DNA from: Rhodospirillaceae bacterium
Lineage (GTDB): Bacteria; Pseudomonadota; Alphaproteobacteria; SP197
Length of the DNA stretch: 64,000 nt
Assembly: GCA_002722885.1 (NCBI GenBank)
Contig: PBNE01000012.1
Span: 196,052 to 260,051 of the forward strand
Reading direction: 5' to 3'
The notes under the pieces were generated by a model. The model searched no databases, had not been told where the DNA came from, and saw nothing but the letters and a program-made list of their open reading frames with translations. Shown here piece after piece: positions 35,602-44,791 of this stretch. Position 1 is the first letter of the stretch. Every line of letters begins with the position of its first letter. The translations under genes and the position numbers were made by a program.

Positions 35602-36336
35602 TCAATCCTCCGCATCCGCGGTATCGGCCATCGCCAACATAGTCGGGAACAGGAAGTCGACCTCCGGCTGATCGGCCACCACGGCCGTCGCACCCCAGTC
35701 ACCGCCCTTCGAAAGGCCCTGCCTGTCGATCCAGGCTTTGGCCAGGCCGGCCCGGGTCGCCGGCACATGGTCATGGAACAGGCTCTGCGCAGTGTGCAGG
35801 ATCTCGCCCCTAGCGATGCCGTGATCAGCCTGGAGACGCTCCAGCATATGGTCGAAGCTCGCCAAGTTCGGCTTGTACGAGCCGACATCCTGGGCCGTGT
35901 AGATCGCATCGAATTCCACGCCCAGCTTGCGATTCGAGGCTGCGAAGCCGTCGACGTTCACATTCGACAGGATCACCAGCTTGAAGTGTTTTATCAGGCG
36001 CCGCAGGGCATCGGCCGTATCGGGGAAGGCCGGCCAGTGCGGTACCGAGGCGCCGAAGGTGTCGTCCATGGCTGCCGTCGTCTCCAGGCTGAAACGCCGA
36101 GCAAAGGCGCCATGCACATGCCTGAGGATGTCGGGATAGAGCATGCCCGGCGTGGCGGCCTGTTGCGCGCTTTCCAGCTCCGCAAAGGCCATCAGGCCGG
36201 TCTGCCGGTCGATGTCGCTGCGCCCCGATGCCGCAATCAGGGGCTGGAGCGCATCCCAGATGCCTCTCTCCCAGTCGATCAGGGTGCCGTAGCAGTCGAA
36301 GGTGAGTGTCGAGAAATCGGTCAGGCGTCCGGTCAT
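35602..36336 (-). CDS. HAD hydrolase, haloacid-dehalogenase type II-like
   Basis: From ATG 36336 (CGGAG 7 nt upstream) this is 244 aa. HAD motifs: nucleophile Asp in T-F-D-C-Y-G-T-L-I-D-W, motif II S-N in I-L-S-N-V-N, motif III Lys in S-Y-K-P-N, and H-T-A-Q-S-L-F-H-D-H with the final acidic residue. The cap domain and lengths fit 2-haloacid dehalogenase or related phosphatases. The substrate is not deducible. It is upstream of the MlrC-like gene on the same strand. Confidence 0.85.
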   Translation of the reverse strand: MTGRLTDFSTLTFDCYGTLIDWERGIWDALQPLIAASGRSDIDRQTGLMAFAELESAQQAATPGMLYPDILRHVHGAFARRFSLETTAAMDDTFGASVPHWPAFPDTADALRRLIKHFKLVILSNVNVDGFAASNRKLGVEFDAIYTAQDVGSYKPNLASFDHMLERLQADHGIARGEILHTAQSLFHDHVPATRAGLAKAWIDRQGLSKGGDWGATAVVADQPEVDFLFPTMLAMADTADAED

Positions 36337-36359
36337 GATGGGCTCCGTGTGATCGTTCG

Positions 36360-36583
36360 GCAGAATCATGCCCGCCGGGATCAAGACCGTCTTGGCCCGG
36401 ACTCCTGAAGTTTGTGCCGGGACTGCCGATCTCCATCTGAAGCACGCCTTCCAACGGCAGCACGATCTGATGATGACGGTGGCTGTGGCTCAGCGCTTGG
36501 TCGCCATAGGCGCGAATCTCAAAGCGTGTGGACTGCGCGGCATCGTTCAGGTGCTCTGGTTCGGCCACAGCATGTCCCGGCAA
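36360..36583 (-). pseudogene. Cupin/AraC-type regulator N-terminal remnant
   Basis: The minus strand reads S-T-R-F-E-I-R-A-Y-G-D-Q-A-L-S-H-S-H-R-H-H-Q-I, then V-L-P-L-E-G-V-L-Q-M-E-I-G, the sugar-binding cupin start of AraC-type regulators. The expected continuation (T-V-L-I-P-A-G) lies in another frame just before the HAD gene. No helix-turn-helix domain follows. It is the head of a gene whose body has been lost, and the HAD gene now occupies the junction. Confidence 0.6.
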
Positions 36584-36589
36584 ACAGCC

Positions 36590-36610
36590 AAAAGAAAGGG
36601 CCGCTGCCCG
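36590..36610 (-). terminator. Possible rho-independent terminator after rpsD
   Basis: About 36 nt downstream of the rpsD stop the minus strand reads GGGC-AGCG-GCCC followed by TTTCTTTT. The stem is only 4 bp, so support rests mainly on the T-rich tail and position. Confidence 0.35.
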
Positions 36611-36645
36611 AAGACAGTTGCCCTGAACTCGATTGATCCGAACGA

Positions 36646-37266
36646 TCAGGCCTTCGAGTAGTACTCGACCACCAGGTTCGGTTCCATCTGAACCGGATAC
36701 GGGACCTCGACGTAGGTCGGCACGCGGTGATAGGTGCCCTTCATCTTGTCGAAGTCGACTTCCATGTACTCAGGAATCTCGCGCTCGGCGGAAGCAACGG
36801 CTTCCAGCACCAGTGGCAGCTCGCGCGAGGCTTCCTTGATCTCGATCACATCGTCGGGCGACACGCGGTAGCTCGGGATGTCGACCTTCTGGCCGTTCAC
36901 ACGGACATGGCCGTGGTTCACGAACTGGCGCGCGGCAAAGACCGTCGGCACGAACTTCATGCGGTAGATCACGATATCGAGGCGGCGCTCAAGCAGGCCG
37001 ATCATGTTCTCGATGGTGTCGCCCTTGCGCTTGTAGGCTTCCTCGTAGCAACGGCGGAACTGCTTTTCCGTCATGTTGCCGTAGTAGCCCTTCAGCTTCT
37101 GCTTGGCAGCGAGCTGAATGCCATAGTCGGTCGGCTTGCGCCGACGGCTCTGGCCGTGCACACCCGGGGCATAAAGCCGGTTGGTCAGGAACCGCTTCGG
37201 GCGGCCCCAGAGATTCTCGCCGTAGCGGCGGCAAATCTTGTATTTCGACGACAGGCGTTTGGTCAT
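36646..37266 (-). CDS. rpsD: 30S ribosomal protein S4
   Basis: A 206-aa ribosomal protein that nucleates 30S body assembly. It starts [16 protein letters not shown] and has the S4 RNA-binding domain [11 protein letters not shown] and [15 protein letters not shown]. Here it is a lone gene, the usual alphaproteobacterial arrangement outside the large ribosomal operon. It is intact, with a 136-nt upstream gap that should hold the promoter. Confidence 0.97.
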   Translation of the reverse strand: MTKRLSSKYKICRRYGENLWGRPKRFLTNRLYAPGVHGQSRRRKPTDYGIQLAAKQKLKGYYGNMTEKQFRRCYEEAYKRKGDTIENMIGLLERRLDIVIYRMKFVPTVFAARQFVNHGHVRVNGQKVDIPSYRVSPDDVIEIKEASRELPLVLEAVASAEREIPEYMEVDFDKMKGTYHRVPTYVEVPYPVQMEPNLVVEYYSKA

Positions 37267-37402
37267 CGAGCCTTCGCAATCGTGTAAAGGAAACAGGATG
37301 CGCCCCGATCTCCCGAGCGCCGGGGGTTTCTAGTCAAGCGGCCCGCCGTTGTCAAACACCGAAATGGGAGACGTGTCACGGAAAGTCCCTCCCCGGCTGG
37401 TG

Positions 37403-38800
37403 TCACCCCGCAGACGCCTCTGAGTCGCCGGAAACAACCGGAACATCACCCACGCGCTGCAAGGCGACAAGGCGCCCGTCGAGCATCATCTGGCGGCGCT
37501 CACGATAGTGCCCGTCGCCCGCCAGATTCCGGCAATCAAAGGGATCGTCGGCAAGATCGTAGAGATCCTTGAAGCCGTGGCCTTGCAAGACAAACTTCCA
37601 ACGACCACAGTACCATGCGCGTTGCCAAACATGCTCGTGCAGTCCGTAGTGTTCGGTCATCAGCCCTGCGCGCCATTCCGCATTCTCATCCCCGGCCATT
37701 AGGGAGCATAGGCTTCGCCCCTGGCAGGTCTCAGGAACCGCCAAACCGTACAATTCGCGGATAGTCGGCGCGAGATCGATGTTGGCCACCAGCGATTGGC
37801 TGTCCAGACTTCGATTGACACCGGGCCCGCGTAGAATCAGCGGCACCCGCATCATCTCCTCGGTCATCAGCCCGCCCTTGTTGGCGACCCCCCGTTCGAT
37901 CCCACAGCGTCCCCGTGGTCCGCGCTGAACAGCGCGAGTGTGTCCTACGCCCGATCACTGCGGTCCAGCGCATCAAGCAGCGGCAGAGTGCGGACTCGAC
38001 CATCGCCGCATGCTCCAAGGCTCGTGCGGTCATCCACCGCCAGCCTGAACTTCCAGACCCAGCATATCGGTCCAGTAGTCCGGGTAGCGGGCGTGGTGGT
38101 CCGGCCTGTCTGCGAAGTCGAGGTTGAAGTTCCCCGGCAGGTGCGGGCTTGCAGGATCAATCGTGTCGAGAAACAGCTCACCTACCATGTAGGGCGGATG
38201 CGGTCCCCAGGGGTCGACACGCAGGAAAAACGGTTCGTCGCTGATGCTGTCGAGCCAGTATGTCGCCAACCCGGCAACAAACGCCGCTTCATGGTTGCGG
38301 CCATCACCGATCAGGCGCGCGGTGCCCAATTCGTAGTCATACCAGGCGTCTTCAGCCACGAGATCGATCCGGGTTCCTGCGGGCAGACCGGATTCACCGG
38401 CCATCTCGATCTCCGCCACGGGCCGCTCCAACCCTCACGGTCCAGCCATGCGCGACAGGCTCTGGTGCCGCAGGGGTAGCCGTACCCGGGAAGTGAAAAC
38501 CCCTCGAACCCCTACTTCTAGGCAGACCGTTGGTTGTCGAGATGCCATTTGCCAAACCATCCGCAGCGATAGCCGGACTCGGCCAATGGCCGATGAACCA
38601 TCCAATCAGAAGGATTGAGGCCTTCGCGTCCCCCAAAACGCCCGTCGTTTTCCGCCAGGCCATGAACATGCGGATAAACACCGGTGAGCATCGAGGCACG
38701 GGATGGTTAGCAGATCGGCAGCACCGTATAGGCCCGCTCGAAACACCGGCCATCGCGCGCAAGACGCTACTGTAGGGGGAAGGCATCGGCCAGATCCGGA
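37403..38800 (-). pseudogene. Sulfatase, multiply disrupted
   Basis: Parts of one sulfatase lie in different frames. The N-terminal part has R-A-Y-T-V-L-P-I-C-stop-P-S-R-A-S-M-L-T-G: a TAA falls inside the C-x-P-S-R formylglycine motif. More stops follow W-H-L-D-N-Q-R-S-A. The middle (38431..38030) has D-P-W-G-P-H-P-P-Y and the C-terminal part (37867..37403) has V-P-L-I-L-R-G-P-G-V and L-Y-D-L-A-D-D-P-F-D. Several stops and frame changes over 1.4 kb leave no doubt that it is dead. No sulfatase-maturase gene is nearby. Confidence 0.85.
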
Positions 38801-38863
38801 CGATTTCCATGGGGCTGGTGATCACGGACAAGTCACAGAATATTCGGCGGGCGCGTCATCGGC

Positions 38864-39613
38864 TCATTCGTCGCCGGTCAGAACAACCATCCGTTCGACA
38901 AGCACGCCCTGCACAAGCTCCAGACTGGGCTGATCATAGCCACGGGGGTCGCCCAGATAGCCGTCACCACAGGACTCACAGTCAAACCCGGCGCCAACCC
39001 CATAGGGCGCGATTCGCTGCACCGCGACACGCCCGGCCTGGTATTCGCGGCTCATGTAGGCGCTGCAGGCGGCAGCATCGGCCGCTTCATCGGGCTGCAC
39101 AAACAGCGCGGGATAACGCAACACGGGTGTTTCGCTGCACGAGGGATAGAACACCACGACGCCCGCCAGGCCCATGTCCGGCTGGGCCGCCATGTCGAGT
39201 GCTACGTCTCCACCGCTCTGCCAGCCCATGACGTAGATGCGCTCGGAGTCGATCTCATCGAGCGAGCGCAGCTTGGCGAGGGAACCGCGGGCATCGTCCA
39301 GAACGGCAATGCGGGAGGGATCAGAGCAGATGGTATCGATACCACGGGTGAAAAAGCTGTCGATCAGGTGAACCGCATAGCCCTGCTCGGCGAGAAACAC
39401 GCCCCAGGTCCGTTCGTGGGGCGAGATGCCGTCGCAATCAGGCAGCATGATCACAGCGGGAAACGGCCCCTCGCCTTCCGGCGTACGATAGAGGCCGGTC
39501 ACGGTTTCACCTTCGGAGCCATCGGCAGTAATGCTCTCGTACTGCATCCAGTTCGCACCCAGCGTCAAAGTCCAGACCAGTACGAGCGCCAGAGGCGTTG
39601 CCGTCGGTTTCAT
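38864..39613 (-). CDS. Dienelactone-hydrolase-like protein, secreted
   Basis: From ATG 39613 (GGGAG upstream) a 249-aa protein with a signal peptide (P-L-A-L-V-L-V-W-T-L-T-L-G-A-N). The alpha/beta-hydrolase core shows P-A-V-I-M-L-P-D-C-D-G and the nucleophile elbow G-W-Q-S-G-G-D, with Ser where classical dienelactone hydrolase has Cys. Six or more Cys residues, including C-E-S-C, suit a periplasmic location. The substrate is unknown. The start overlaps the trmJ stop by 4 nt, so it is the last gene of the nadE-to-trmJ run. Confidence 0.78.
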   Translation of the reverse strand: MKPTATPLALVLVWTLTLGANWMQYESITADGSEGETVTGLYRTPEGEGPFPAVIMLPDCDGISPHERTWGVFLAEQGYAVHLIDSFFTRGIDTICSDPSRIAVLDDARGSLAKLRSLDEIDSERIYVMGWQSGGDVALDMAAQPDMGLAGVVVFYPSCSETPVLRYPALFVQPDEAADAAACSAYMSREYQAGRVAVQRIAPYGVGAGFDCESCGDGYLGDPRGYDQPSLELVQGVLVERMVVLTGDE

Positions 39614-40362
39614 GTCTCGTCTCCCGCCTTGGGCGGTAACGGTTTGCGCCCCTGGATCAGGCATTTTACGACACCACGCAGAGTCCGCACCTCCTGCTCA
39701 TAGAGCCCTGCGCGCGTGAACATGGCGCGGAGATTACGGACCATGATGGGCCGCTGTTCTCTGTTGCGCAGGAATCCGCAGGCATCGAGTTCTCCAATCA
39801 GATGCTCGAAGAAACCGTCGAACTCTTCCTTGGTGGCCTGCGCGCTCTTGCCCTCGGGGATCATCAGCTCCGGAGTCGTCTGCTGCCGCTGGAACCATTC
39901 ATAAGCGATCAACAGCACGCCCTGCGCCAAGTTGATCGAGGGATTCTCGGGCGACGTCGGCACCTGCAGGATGACATCAGCAAGCGCCACATCATGGTTG
40001 TCGAGACCCGAACGTTCCGGCCCGAACAACACACCCAAGGCAAGATCGGGATCCGCAGCGGTCATGTCCTCGGCAGCCCGCGCCGCCGTCGCTACCGGCT
40101 TCAAAACATCACGGCTACGTGCCGTCGTGGCCCAGACCTGCTGCAAGTCGGCGACCGCTTCTTCGGTGGTGTCGAACAGCCGCGCGTTGCCGAGAAGGTC
40201 GAGGGCTCCTGCCGCCATCGCTTCCGCGGCGGGATTGGGCCATCCGTCACGCGCCGCGACAATGCGCAGATCCTTCAGGCCGAAGTTCGCCATGGCACGC
40301 GCCGCAGCACCGATGTTCTCACCCATCTGCGGGCGGACCAGGATGATCGCAGGTGCGCTCAT
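39610..40362 (-). CDS. trmJ: tRNA (cytidine/uridine-32-2'-O)-methyltransferase
   Basis: A 250-aa SPOUT methyltransferase. N-terminal I-I-L-V-R-P-Q-M-G-E-N-I-G-A-A-A-R-A-M is the TrmJ/TrmH motif 1, F-G-P-E-R-S-G-L-D-N is motif 2, and P-S-I-N-L-A-Q-G-V-L is motif 3 in the knot. The C-terminal extension (R-A-M-F-T-R-A-G-L-Y-E-Q-E-V) is typical of TrmJ, which modifies position 32 of the anticodon loop. It is 9 nt downstream of cimA in the same run. Confidence 0.88.
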   Translation of the reverse strand: MSAPAIILVRPQMGENIGAAARAMANFGLKDLRIVAARDGWPNPAAEAMAAGALDLLGNARLFDTTEEAVADLQQVWATTARSRDVLKPVATAARAAEDMTAADPDLALGVLFGPERSGLDNHDVALADVILQVPTSPENPSINLAQGVLLIAYEWFQRQQTTPELMIPEGKSAQATKEEFDGFFEHLIGELDACGFLRNREQRPIMVRNLRAMFTRAGLYEQEVRTLRGVVKCLIQGRKPLPPKAGDET

Positions 40363-40371
40363 ACCTTCACC

Positions 40372-41961
40372 TCAGACCGGCGCGTTCTCGCGCATCAGCT
40401 TGTAGATGATCGAATCGCTCAGGGCCTGGAACGAGGCATCGATGATGTTGGGCGACACCCCCACCGTGTTCCAGGTTGCGCCGCTGTCGTCTGTGCTTTC
40501 TATCATGACTCGCGTGATAGCGCCGGTACCGGCCTGTGGCGAGATGATACGGACCTTGTAGTCGACCAGACGCCAGCCACCGAGATAGTCGGCGTACTTG
40601 CCGAGGTCCTTGCTCAGCGCCGAGTTCAGCGCATCGACCGGGCCGTTGCCCTCCGCGACCGAGAGATGCCGTTCGCCATCCACGATCACCTTCACCGTGG
40701 CCTCCGAAATCGTCACAAGCTTGCCCAGCGCGTTGTGCCGCCGTTCGACCTGCACGCGAAAGCTCTCGACCTCAAAATAGGTCGGCACCTCGCCGAGGGT
40801 GCGGCGGGCCAGAAGCTCAAAACTCGCTTCGGCGCCATCGTAGCTGTAGCCCTCGAATTCGTGCGACTTCACGTCCTCGACCAGGCGCGGCAGCCGGGGA
40901 TGGTCGGGCTCAACCTCCATGCCGGCCTCCTTCAGGCGCGCCAGAACATTGGCTCTGCCCGATTGGTCGGAGACCACGATATGCCGACGGTTGCCAACTG
41001 TTTCGGGCGGAATGTGCTCGTACGTCTTCGGGTCTTTCATGACCGCGGAGACATGCAGTCCGCCCTTGTGGGCAAAGGCCGAGGCGCCGACGTAGGGCGC
41101 ATGACGGTCCGGTGCGCGGTTCAGCAGTTCATCGAGCAGACGAGACGCGCGCGTCAGATGAACAAGATCAGCCTTGCCGATGCCCGTTTCGAAATCGGAT
41201 TTCTTCGCCAGCGTCGCAATCAGCGACACCAGATTGGCGTTGCCACACCGCTCACCCAGCCCGTTCAGCGTCCCCTGGACCTGTCGGACGCCCGCATCGA
41301 CCGCAACCAGCGAGTTGGCCACGGCATTGCCGGTGTCGTTGTGGGCATGAATGCCCAGGCGGTCTCCGCCCAGCCGGTCGGCCACCGCTGAGACAATCTC
41401 GCCGACCTCACGCGGCAGCGTGCCGCCATTGGTGTCACACAGCACCGCCCACCGTGCACCAGCGTTCAAAGCCGCTTCAATACAGGCCAGAGCGAATTCC
41501 GGATCGGACTTGTAGCCGTCGAAGAAGTGCTCGGCATCGTACGTCGCCTCCCGGCCGCGGGACACCGCATGGGCCATGGAATCGGCGATCATGGCAACGT
41601 TTTCGTCCTTACTGATTTCCAGTGCGAGATCGACGTGAAAGTCCCAAGCCTTGCCGACCAGACAGACCGCCGGCGTGTTGGCATCCAGAACGGCCTGAAT
41701 CCCGGGGTCGTTCTCCACGCTGCGGCCGGGCCGCCGGGTCATGCCGAAAGCCGTGAAGGTAGCGCGTTTCAGGGCCGGTGCGGAACCGAAGAAGGCGTCG
41801 TCGGTAGGGTTGGCGCCCGGCCAACCGCCCTCGACATAGTCCACGCCCAGCGCGTCGAGCGCGTGCGCGATCTCAGCCTTCTCACTCGCGGAAAAATCCA
41901 CGCCCTGGGTCTGGGCCCCGTCGCGCAGGGTGGTGTCGAAGAGATAGACGCGATCGCCCAT
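40372..41961 (-). CDS. cimA: (R)-citramalate synthase
   Basis: CimA condenses pyruvate and acetyl-CoA to citramalate, an alternative entry to isoleucine synthesis. The 529-aa protein has the HMGL-like barrel start F-D-T-T-L-R-D-G-A-Q-T-Q-G, L-C-D-T-N-G-G-T, H-A-H-N-D-T metal motif and a C-terminal LeuA-dimer regulatory domain. T-Q-G-V-D rather than the LeuA pattern and S-F-E-L-L-A-R fit CimA. The ATG overlaps the cysS stop by one base (TAATG). Confidence 0.92.
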   Translation of the reverse strand: MGDRVYLFDTTLRDGAQTQGVDFSASEKAEIAHALDALGVDYVEGGWPGANPTDDAFFGSAPALKRATFTAFGMTRRPGRSVENDPGIQAVLDANTPAVCLVGKAWDFHVDLALEISKDENVAMIADSMAHAVSRGREATYDAEHFFDGYKSDPEFALACIEAALNAGARWAVLCDTNGGTLPREVGEIVSAVADRLGGDRLGIHAHNDTGNAVANSLVAVDAGVRQVQGTLNGLGERCGNANLVSLIATLAKKSDFETGIGKADLVHLTRASRLLDELLNRAPDRHAPYVGASAFAHKGGLHVSAVMKDPKTYEHIPPETVGNRRHIVVSDQSGRANVLARLKEAGMEVEPDHPRLPRLVEDVKSHEFEGYSYDGAEASFELLARRTLGEVPTYFEVESFRVQVERRHNALGKLVTISEATVKVIVDGERHLSVAEGNGPVDALNSALSKDLGKYADYLGGWRLVDYKVRIISPQAGTGAITRVMIESTDDSGATWNTVGVSPNIIDASFQALSDSIIYKLMRENAPV

Positions 41962-43313
41962 TACACGCGCTTCCAGCTCGTGCCTTCGGGCCCGTCCATC
42001 AGTTCAATGCCACGGGCTTTCAGATCATCCCGGATCTGGTCAGCCCGTGCGAAGTCCTTGTCTTTGCGGGCGGCGATCCGTTCCGCGATCAGTCCCTCGA
42101 TCTCGTCAGTTTCGTCGTCGTCACCGCTTTGGAACCAGTCCTTTGAGTACCCCTGGATCAGCCCCAGAACCGATCCCGCCCCGCGCAAGGCCGCACCTGC
42201 CCCGGCTTCGCCCTTGAACACCGCATCTGCAATCGTGTGCATGGTCGAGATGGCCAGCGGCGTGTTGAGGTCGTCGTTCAGGGCATCCAGCACCGGCTGC
42301 GGCACTTCGCCTGGTTGCGGATCCTTGGCCTGGCCCAGGGCGTTGTAGAAACGGTCGAGCGACGCCTTGGCCTGCTTGAGCGCATCGAAGGTGAAGTCGA
42401 GCGGCTGGCGGTACTGGGCCGAGAGCAAGGCAAAGCGCAGCGCCTCCCCAGGCCATTCTTCGAGCAAATCACGCACGGTGTAGAAGTTGCCCAACGACTT
42501 CGACATCTTCTCACCATCAACCGAGAGATAGCCATTGTGCATCCAGATTCGCGCGAATCCGCCATCGGGATCAGCGGCGCAGGTCTGGGCAACCTCGTTC
42601 TCGTGGTGCGGGAAGATCAGGTCACGACCGCCGCCGTGAATGTCAAAATCGGCGCCCAGGTGCTTGTGACTCATGGCCGAGCATTCCAGATGCCAGCCAG
42701 GACGCCCGAAGCCCCAGGGGCTTTCCCAGCCCGGCTGGTCGTCAACCGACGGCTTCCAGAGTACGAAATCAGCCGCATCCTTCTTGTAGGGCGCAACATC
42801 GATCCGGGCACCGGCCACGATTTCGTCCCGGCTGTTGCCCGAAAGCCTGCCGTAAGGCTCGTAGGACGGAACGTCGAAAAGGACATGGCCGTCAGCTTCG
42901 TAGGCATGGCTCCGCTCGATCAGCCTTTCGATCAACGCGATCATCTCCGGGATATGACCGGTGGCGCGCGGCTCCACGCTGGGCTCAAGGCATCCAAGCG
43001 CTGCGGCGTCCTGATGGAACCGCTCGGTTGTGGTTACCGTCAGTTCGGCAATGGCGATGCTGCGCTCTTTAGCTGCCGCATTAATTTTGTCTTCTATATC
43101 GGTGATATTGCGTACATATTTTACATTTCCCTCGCCAAACTCCAGACGAAGAAGACGAAACAGAACATCAAATACGACCAGCGGCCGCGCGTTGCCCAGA
43201 TGGATCAAGTCATAGACCGTGGGGCCGCAGACATAGAAACCCACCTTGCCCGGCACGATCGGCTCCAGCGGTTCTTTGCGGCGATGAAGGGTATTGTAGG
43301 CGTGGAAGGTCAT
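41961..43313 (-). CDS. cysS: Cysteinyl-tRNA synthetase
   Basis: A 450-aa class I synthetase. Zinc-site Cys lies in F-Y-V-C-G-P-T-V-Y-D, the HIGH equivalent is H-L-G-N, the middle zinc ligands lie in W-H-L-E-C-S-A-M and H-H-E-N-E, and K-M-S-K-S is in E-K-M-S-K-S-L-G-N. ATG 43313 has CGGAG 8 nt upstream; a longer frame to 43358 is not conserved. A 155-nt gap separates it from gltX upstream. Confidence 0.96.
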   Translation of the reverse strand: MTFHAYNTLHRRKEPLEPIVPGKVGFYVCGPTVYDLIHLGNARPLVVFDVLFRLLRLEFGEGNVKYVRNITDIEDKINAAAKERSIAIAELTVTTTERFHQDAAALGCLEPSVEPRATGHIPEMIALIERLIERSHAYEADGHVLFDVPSYEPYGRLSGNSRDEIVAGARIDVAPYKKDAADFVLWKPSVDDQPGWESPWGFGRPGWHLECSAMSHKHLGADFDIHGGGRDLIFPHHENEVAQTCAADPDGGFARIWMHNGYLSVDGEKMSKSLGNFYTVRDLLEEWPGEALRFALLSAQYRQPLDFTFDALKQAKASLDRFYNALGQAKDPQPGEVPQPVLDALNDDLNTPLAISTMHTIADAVFKGEAGAGAALRGAGSVLGLIQGYSKDWFQSGDDDETDEIEGLIAERIAARKDKDFARADQIRDDLKARGIELMDGPEGTSWKRV

Positions 43314-43468
43314 GATCGGTCTCCGGAGCAAGGAACAAACGTCACCGCGCCGGCGCATCTACGCGGCACGGTCAGGCGATAATTCGCCCGCAAGCTCCAC
43401 AACATCGCTGAGACCGGTGTTCCATGGGCGGCTGTATAGACCTGTTGCAGGGGCGAGGCAAATACTGC

Positions 43469-44791
43469 TCAAGCCGTCTCCCCGGCCAGCCGTGCCGCGG
43501 CTCTGTCGCGCCCGATGACCGGCAGCAGGCCGGCGAGTTCCGGGCCATGACTCCGCCCGGTGAGAGCCTGACGCAACGGCATGAAGAGCGCCTTGCCCTT
43601 GTGGCCTGTTGCATCCGTCACGGCACCGGTCCAGGTCTTCCAGGTTGTCTCATCCCAGGGCTCTTCAGGTAGCAGCGCTGCCGCCTCAGCAATGAACGCG
43701 GCATTGGTGATCACCGGGATGATCACGTCATGACACACCTGCCACCAGTCCTCGGCATCGGCCGCACGCTCGACATTGCCGCGAACCAGCAGCCAGAACG
43801 TCGCATCAACGGGGCCAACCCGGCTCTTCACGGCCCCATACGGCGCGCCGTGCAGCCATTTCGCATTCAAGACCACAAGATCGGCGGGATCGTAGCGTGG
43901 TGAATTGCGCGACACGTTCTGGAAGCTGAACCCTGACACCATCGCCTTGAGGTCATAAAGCGGCTCCACCGGGGCCGACGTCCCCACCCGCGCCAGATAG
44001 CTCATCAATGTCATCGGCTCCACGCCGTCGTCACGCAAGTCGGCCACCGCACCGCCACCCTTGCGTTTGGAGAGACCGTCTCCAGAGGCCGACGCGAGCA
44101 GTGAGTGGTGGGCATAGGCAGGCTCTGTGGCGCCCAGAGCCCGGGCCAGTTCGATCTGGACCGCGGTGTTGGCAACATGATCCTCGCCACGCACCACCAG
44201 CGTCACACCCATGTCGATGTCATCGATCACCGAGGCCAGCGTGTAGGTCGGCACGCCATCTTCGCGGACGAGAATCGGATCACTGACATGGCCAGGCTCA
44301 AACCGGACGAACCCGCGAATGCCGTCGTCGAATGTGACAACCTCATCGCCCAGCCGGAAGCGCCAGTGCGGTCGGCGCCCCTCCGCTTCCAGGGCCTGAC
44401 GCTCGGCGTCGCTCAAGTTCAGGGCGGCGCGGTCATAAACCGGCGGCAGCCCCCGTGCCTTCTGGAGATTGCGCTGAGTTTCGAGCTCCTGCGGGGTTTC
44501 GTAACAAGGATAAAGCTTTCCCATTGAAACCAGCCGCTCGCGTTCGGCCTCATAACGGTCGTATCGCTCTGACTGGCATTCCAACTCATCCCACGTCAGA
44601 CCCAGCCAGGTCATGTCGTCCTTGATGCCCTGCGCAAACGCTTCGGTCGAACGCTCGGCGTCCGTATCGTCCAGCCTCAGGATGAAGCGTCCGCCGGTCT
44701 GGCGGGCCATAATCCAGTTGATCGCCGCCGTCCGCATGTTGCCGACATGCAGCCTGCCGGTCGGGCTGGGCGCAAAGCGGGTGACGGCCAT
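43469..44791 (-). CDS. gltX: Glutamyl-tRNA synthetase
   Basis: A 440-aa class I synthetase with the HIGH-equivalent P-S-P-T-G-R-L-H-V-G-N at residues 8-18, R-L-D-D-T-D, and the KLSKR equivalent G-L-S-K-R-K-G-G. The anticodon-binding end is of ordinary length. Alphaproteobacteria often have two GltX copies, one of which may act on tRNA-Gln; which this one is cannot be read here. The start overlaps the nadE stop (TGATG). Confidence 0.94.
   Translation of the reverse strand: MAVTRFAPSPTGRLHVGNMRTAAINWIMARQTGGRFILRLDDTDAERSTEAFAQGIKDDMTWLGLTWDELECQSERYDRYEAERERLVSMGKLYPCYETPQELETQRNLQKARGLPPVYDRAALNLSDAERQALEAEGRRPHWRFRLGDEVVTFDDGIRGFVRFEPGHVSDPILVREDGVPTYTLASVIDDIDMGVTLVVRGEDHVANTAVQIELARALGATEPAYAHHSLLASASGDGLSKRKGGGAVADLRDDGVEPMTLMSYLARVGTSAPVEPLYDLKAMVSGFSFQNVSRNSPRYDPADLVVLNAKWLHGAPYGAVKSRVGPVDATFWLLVRGNVERAADAEDWWQVCHDVIIPVITNAAFIAEAAALLPEEPWDETTWKTWTGAVTDATGHKGKALFMPLRQALTGRSHGPELAGLLPVIGRDRAAARLAGETA

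Noticed and set aside
39802..41391. 529-codon plus-strand frame opposite trmJ and cimA
   Set aside because: It spans two real minus-strand genes and has no recognisable domain.
42237..43382. 381-codon plus-strand frame
   Set aside because: Antisense shadow of cysS.
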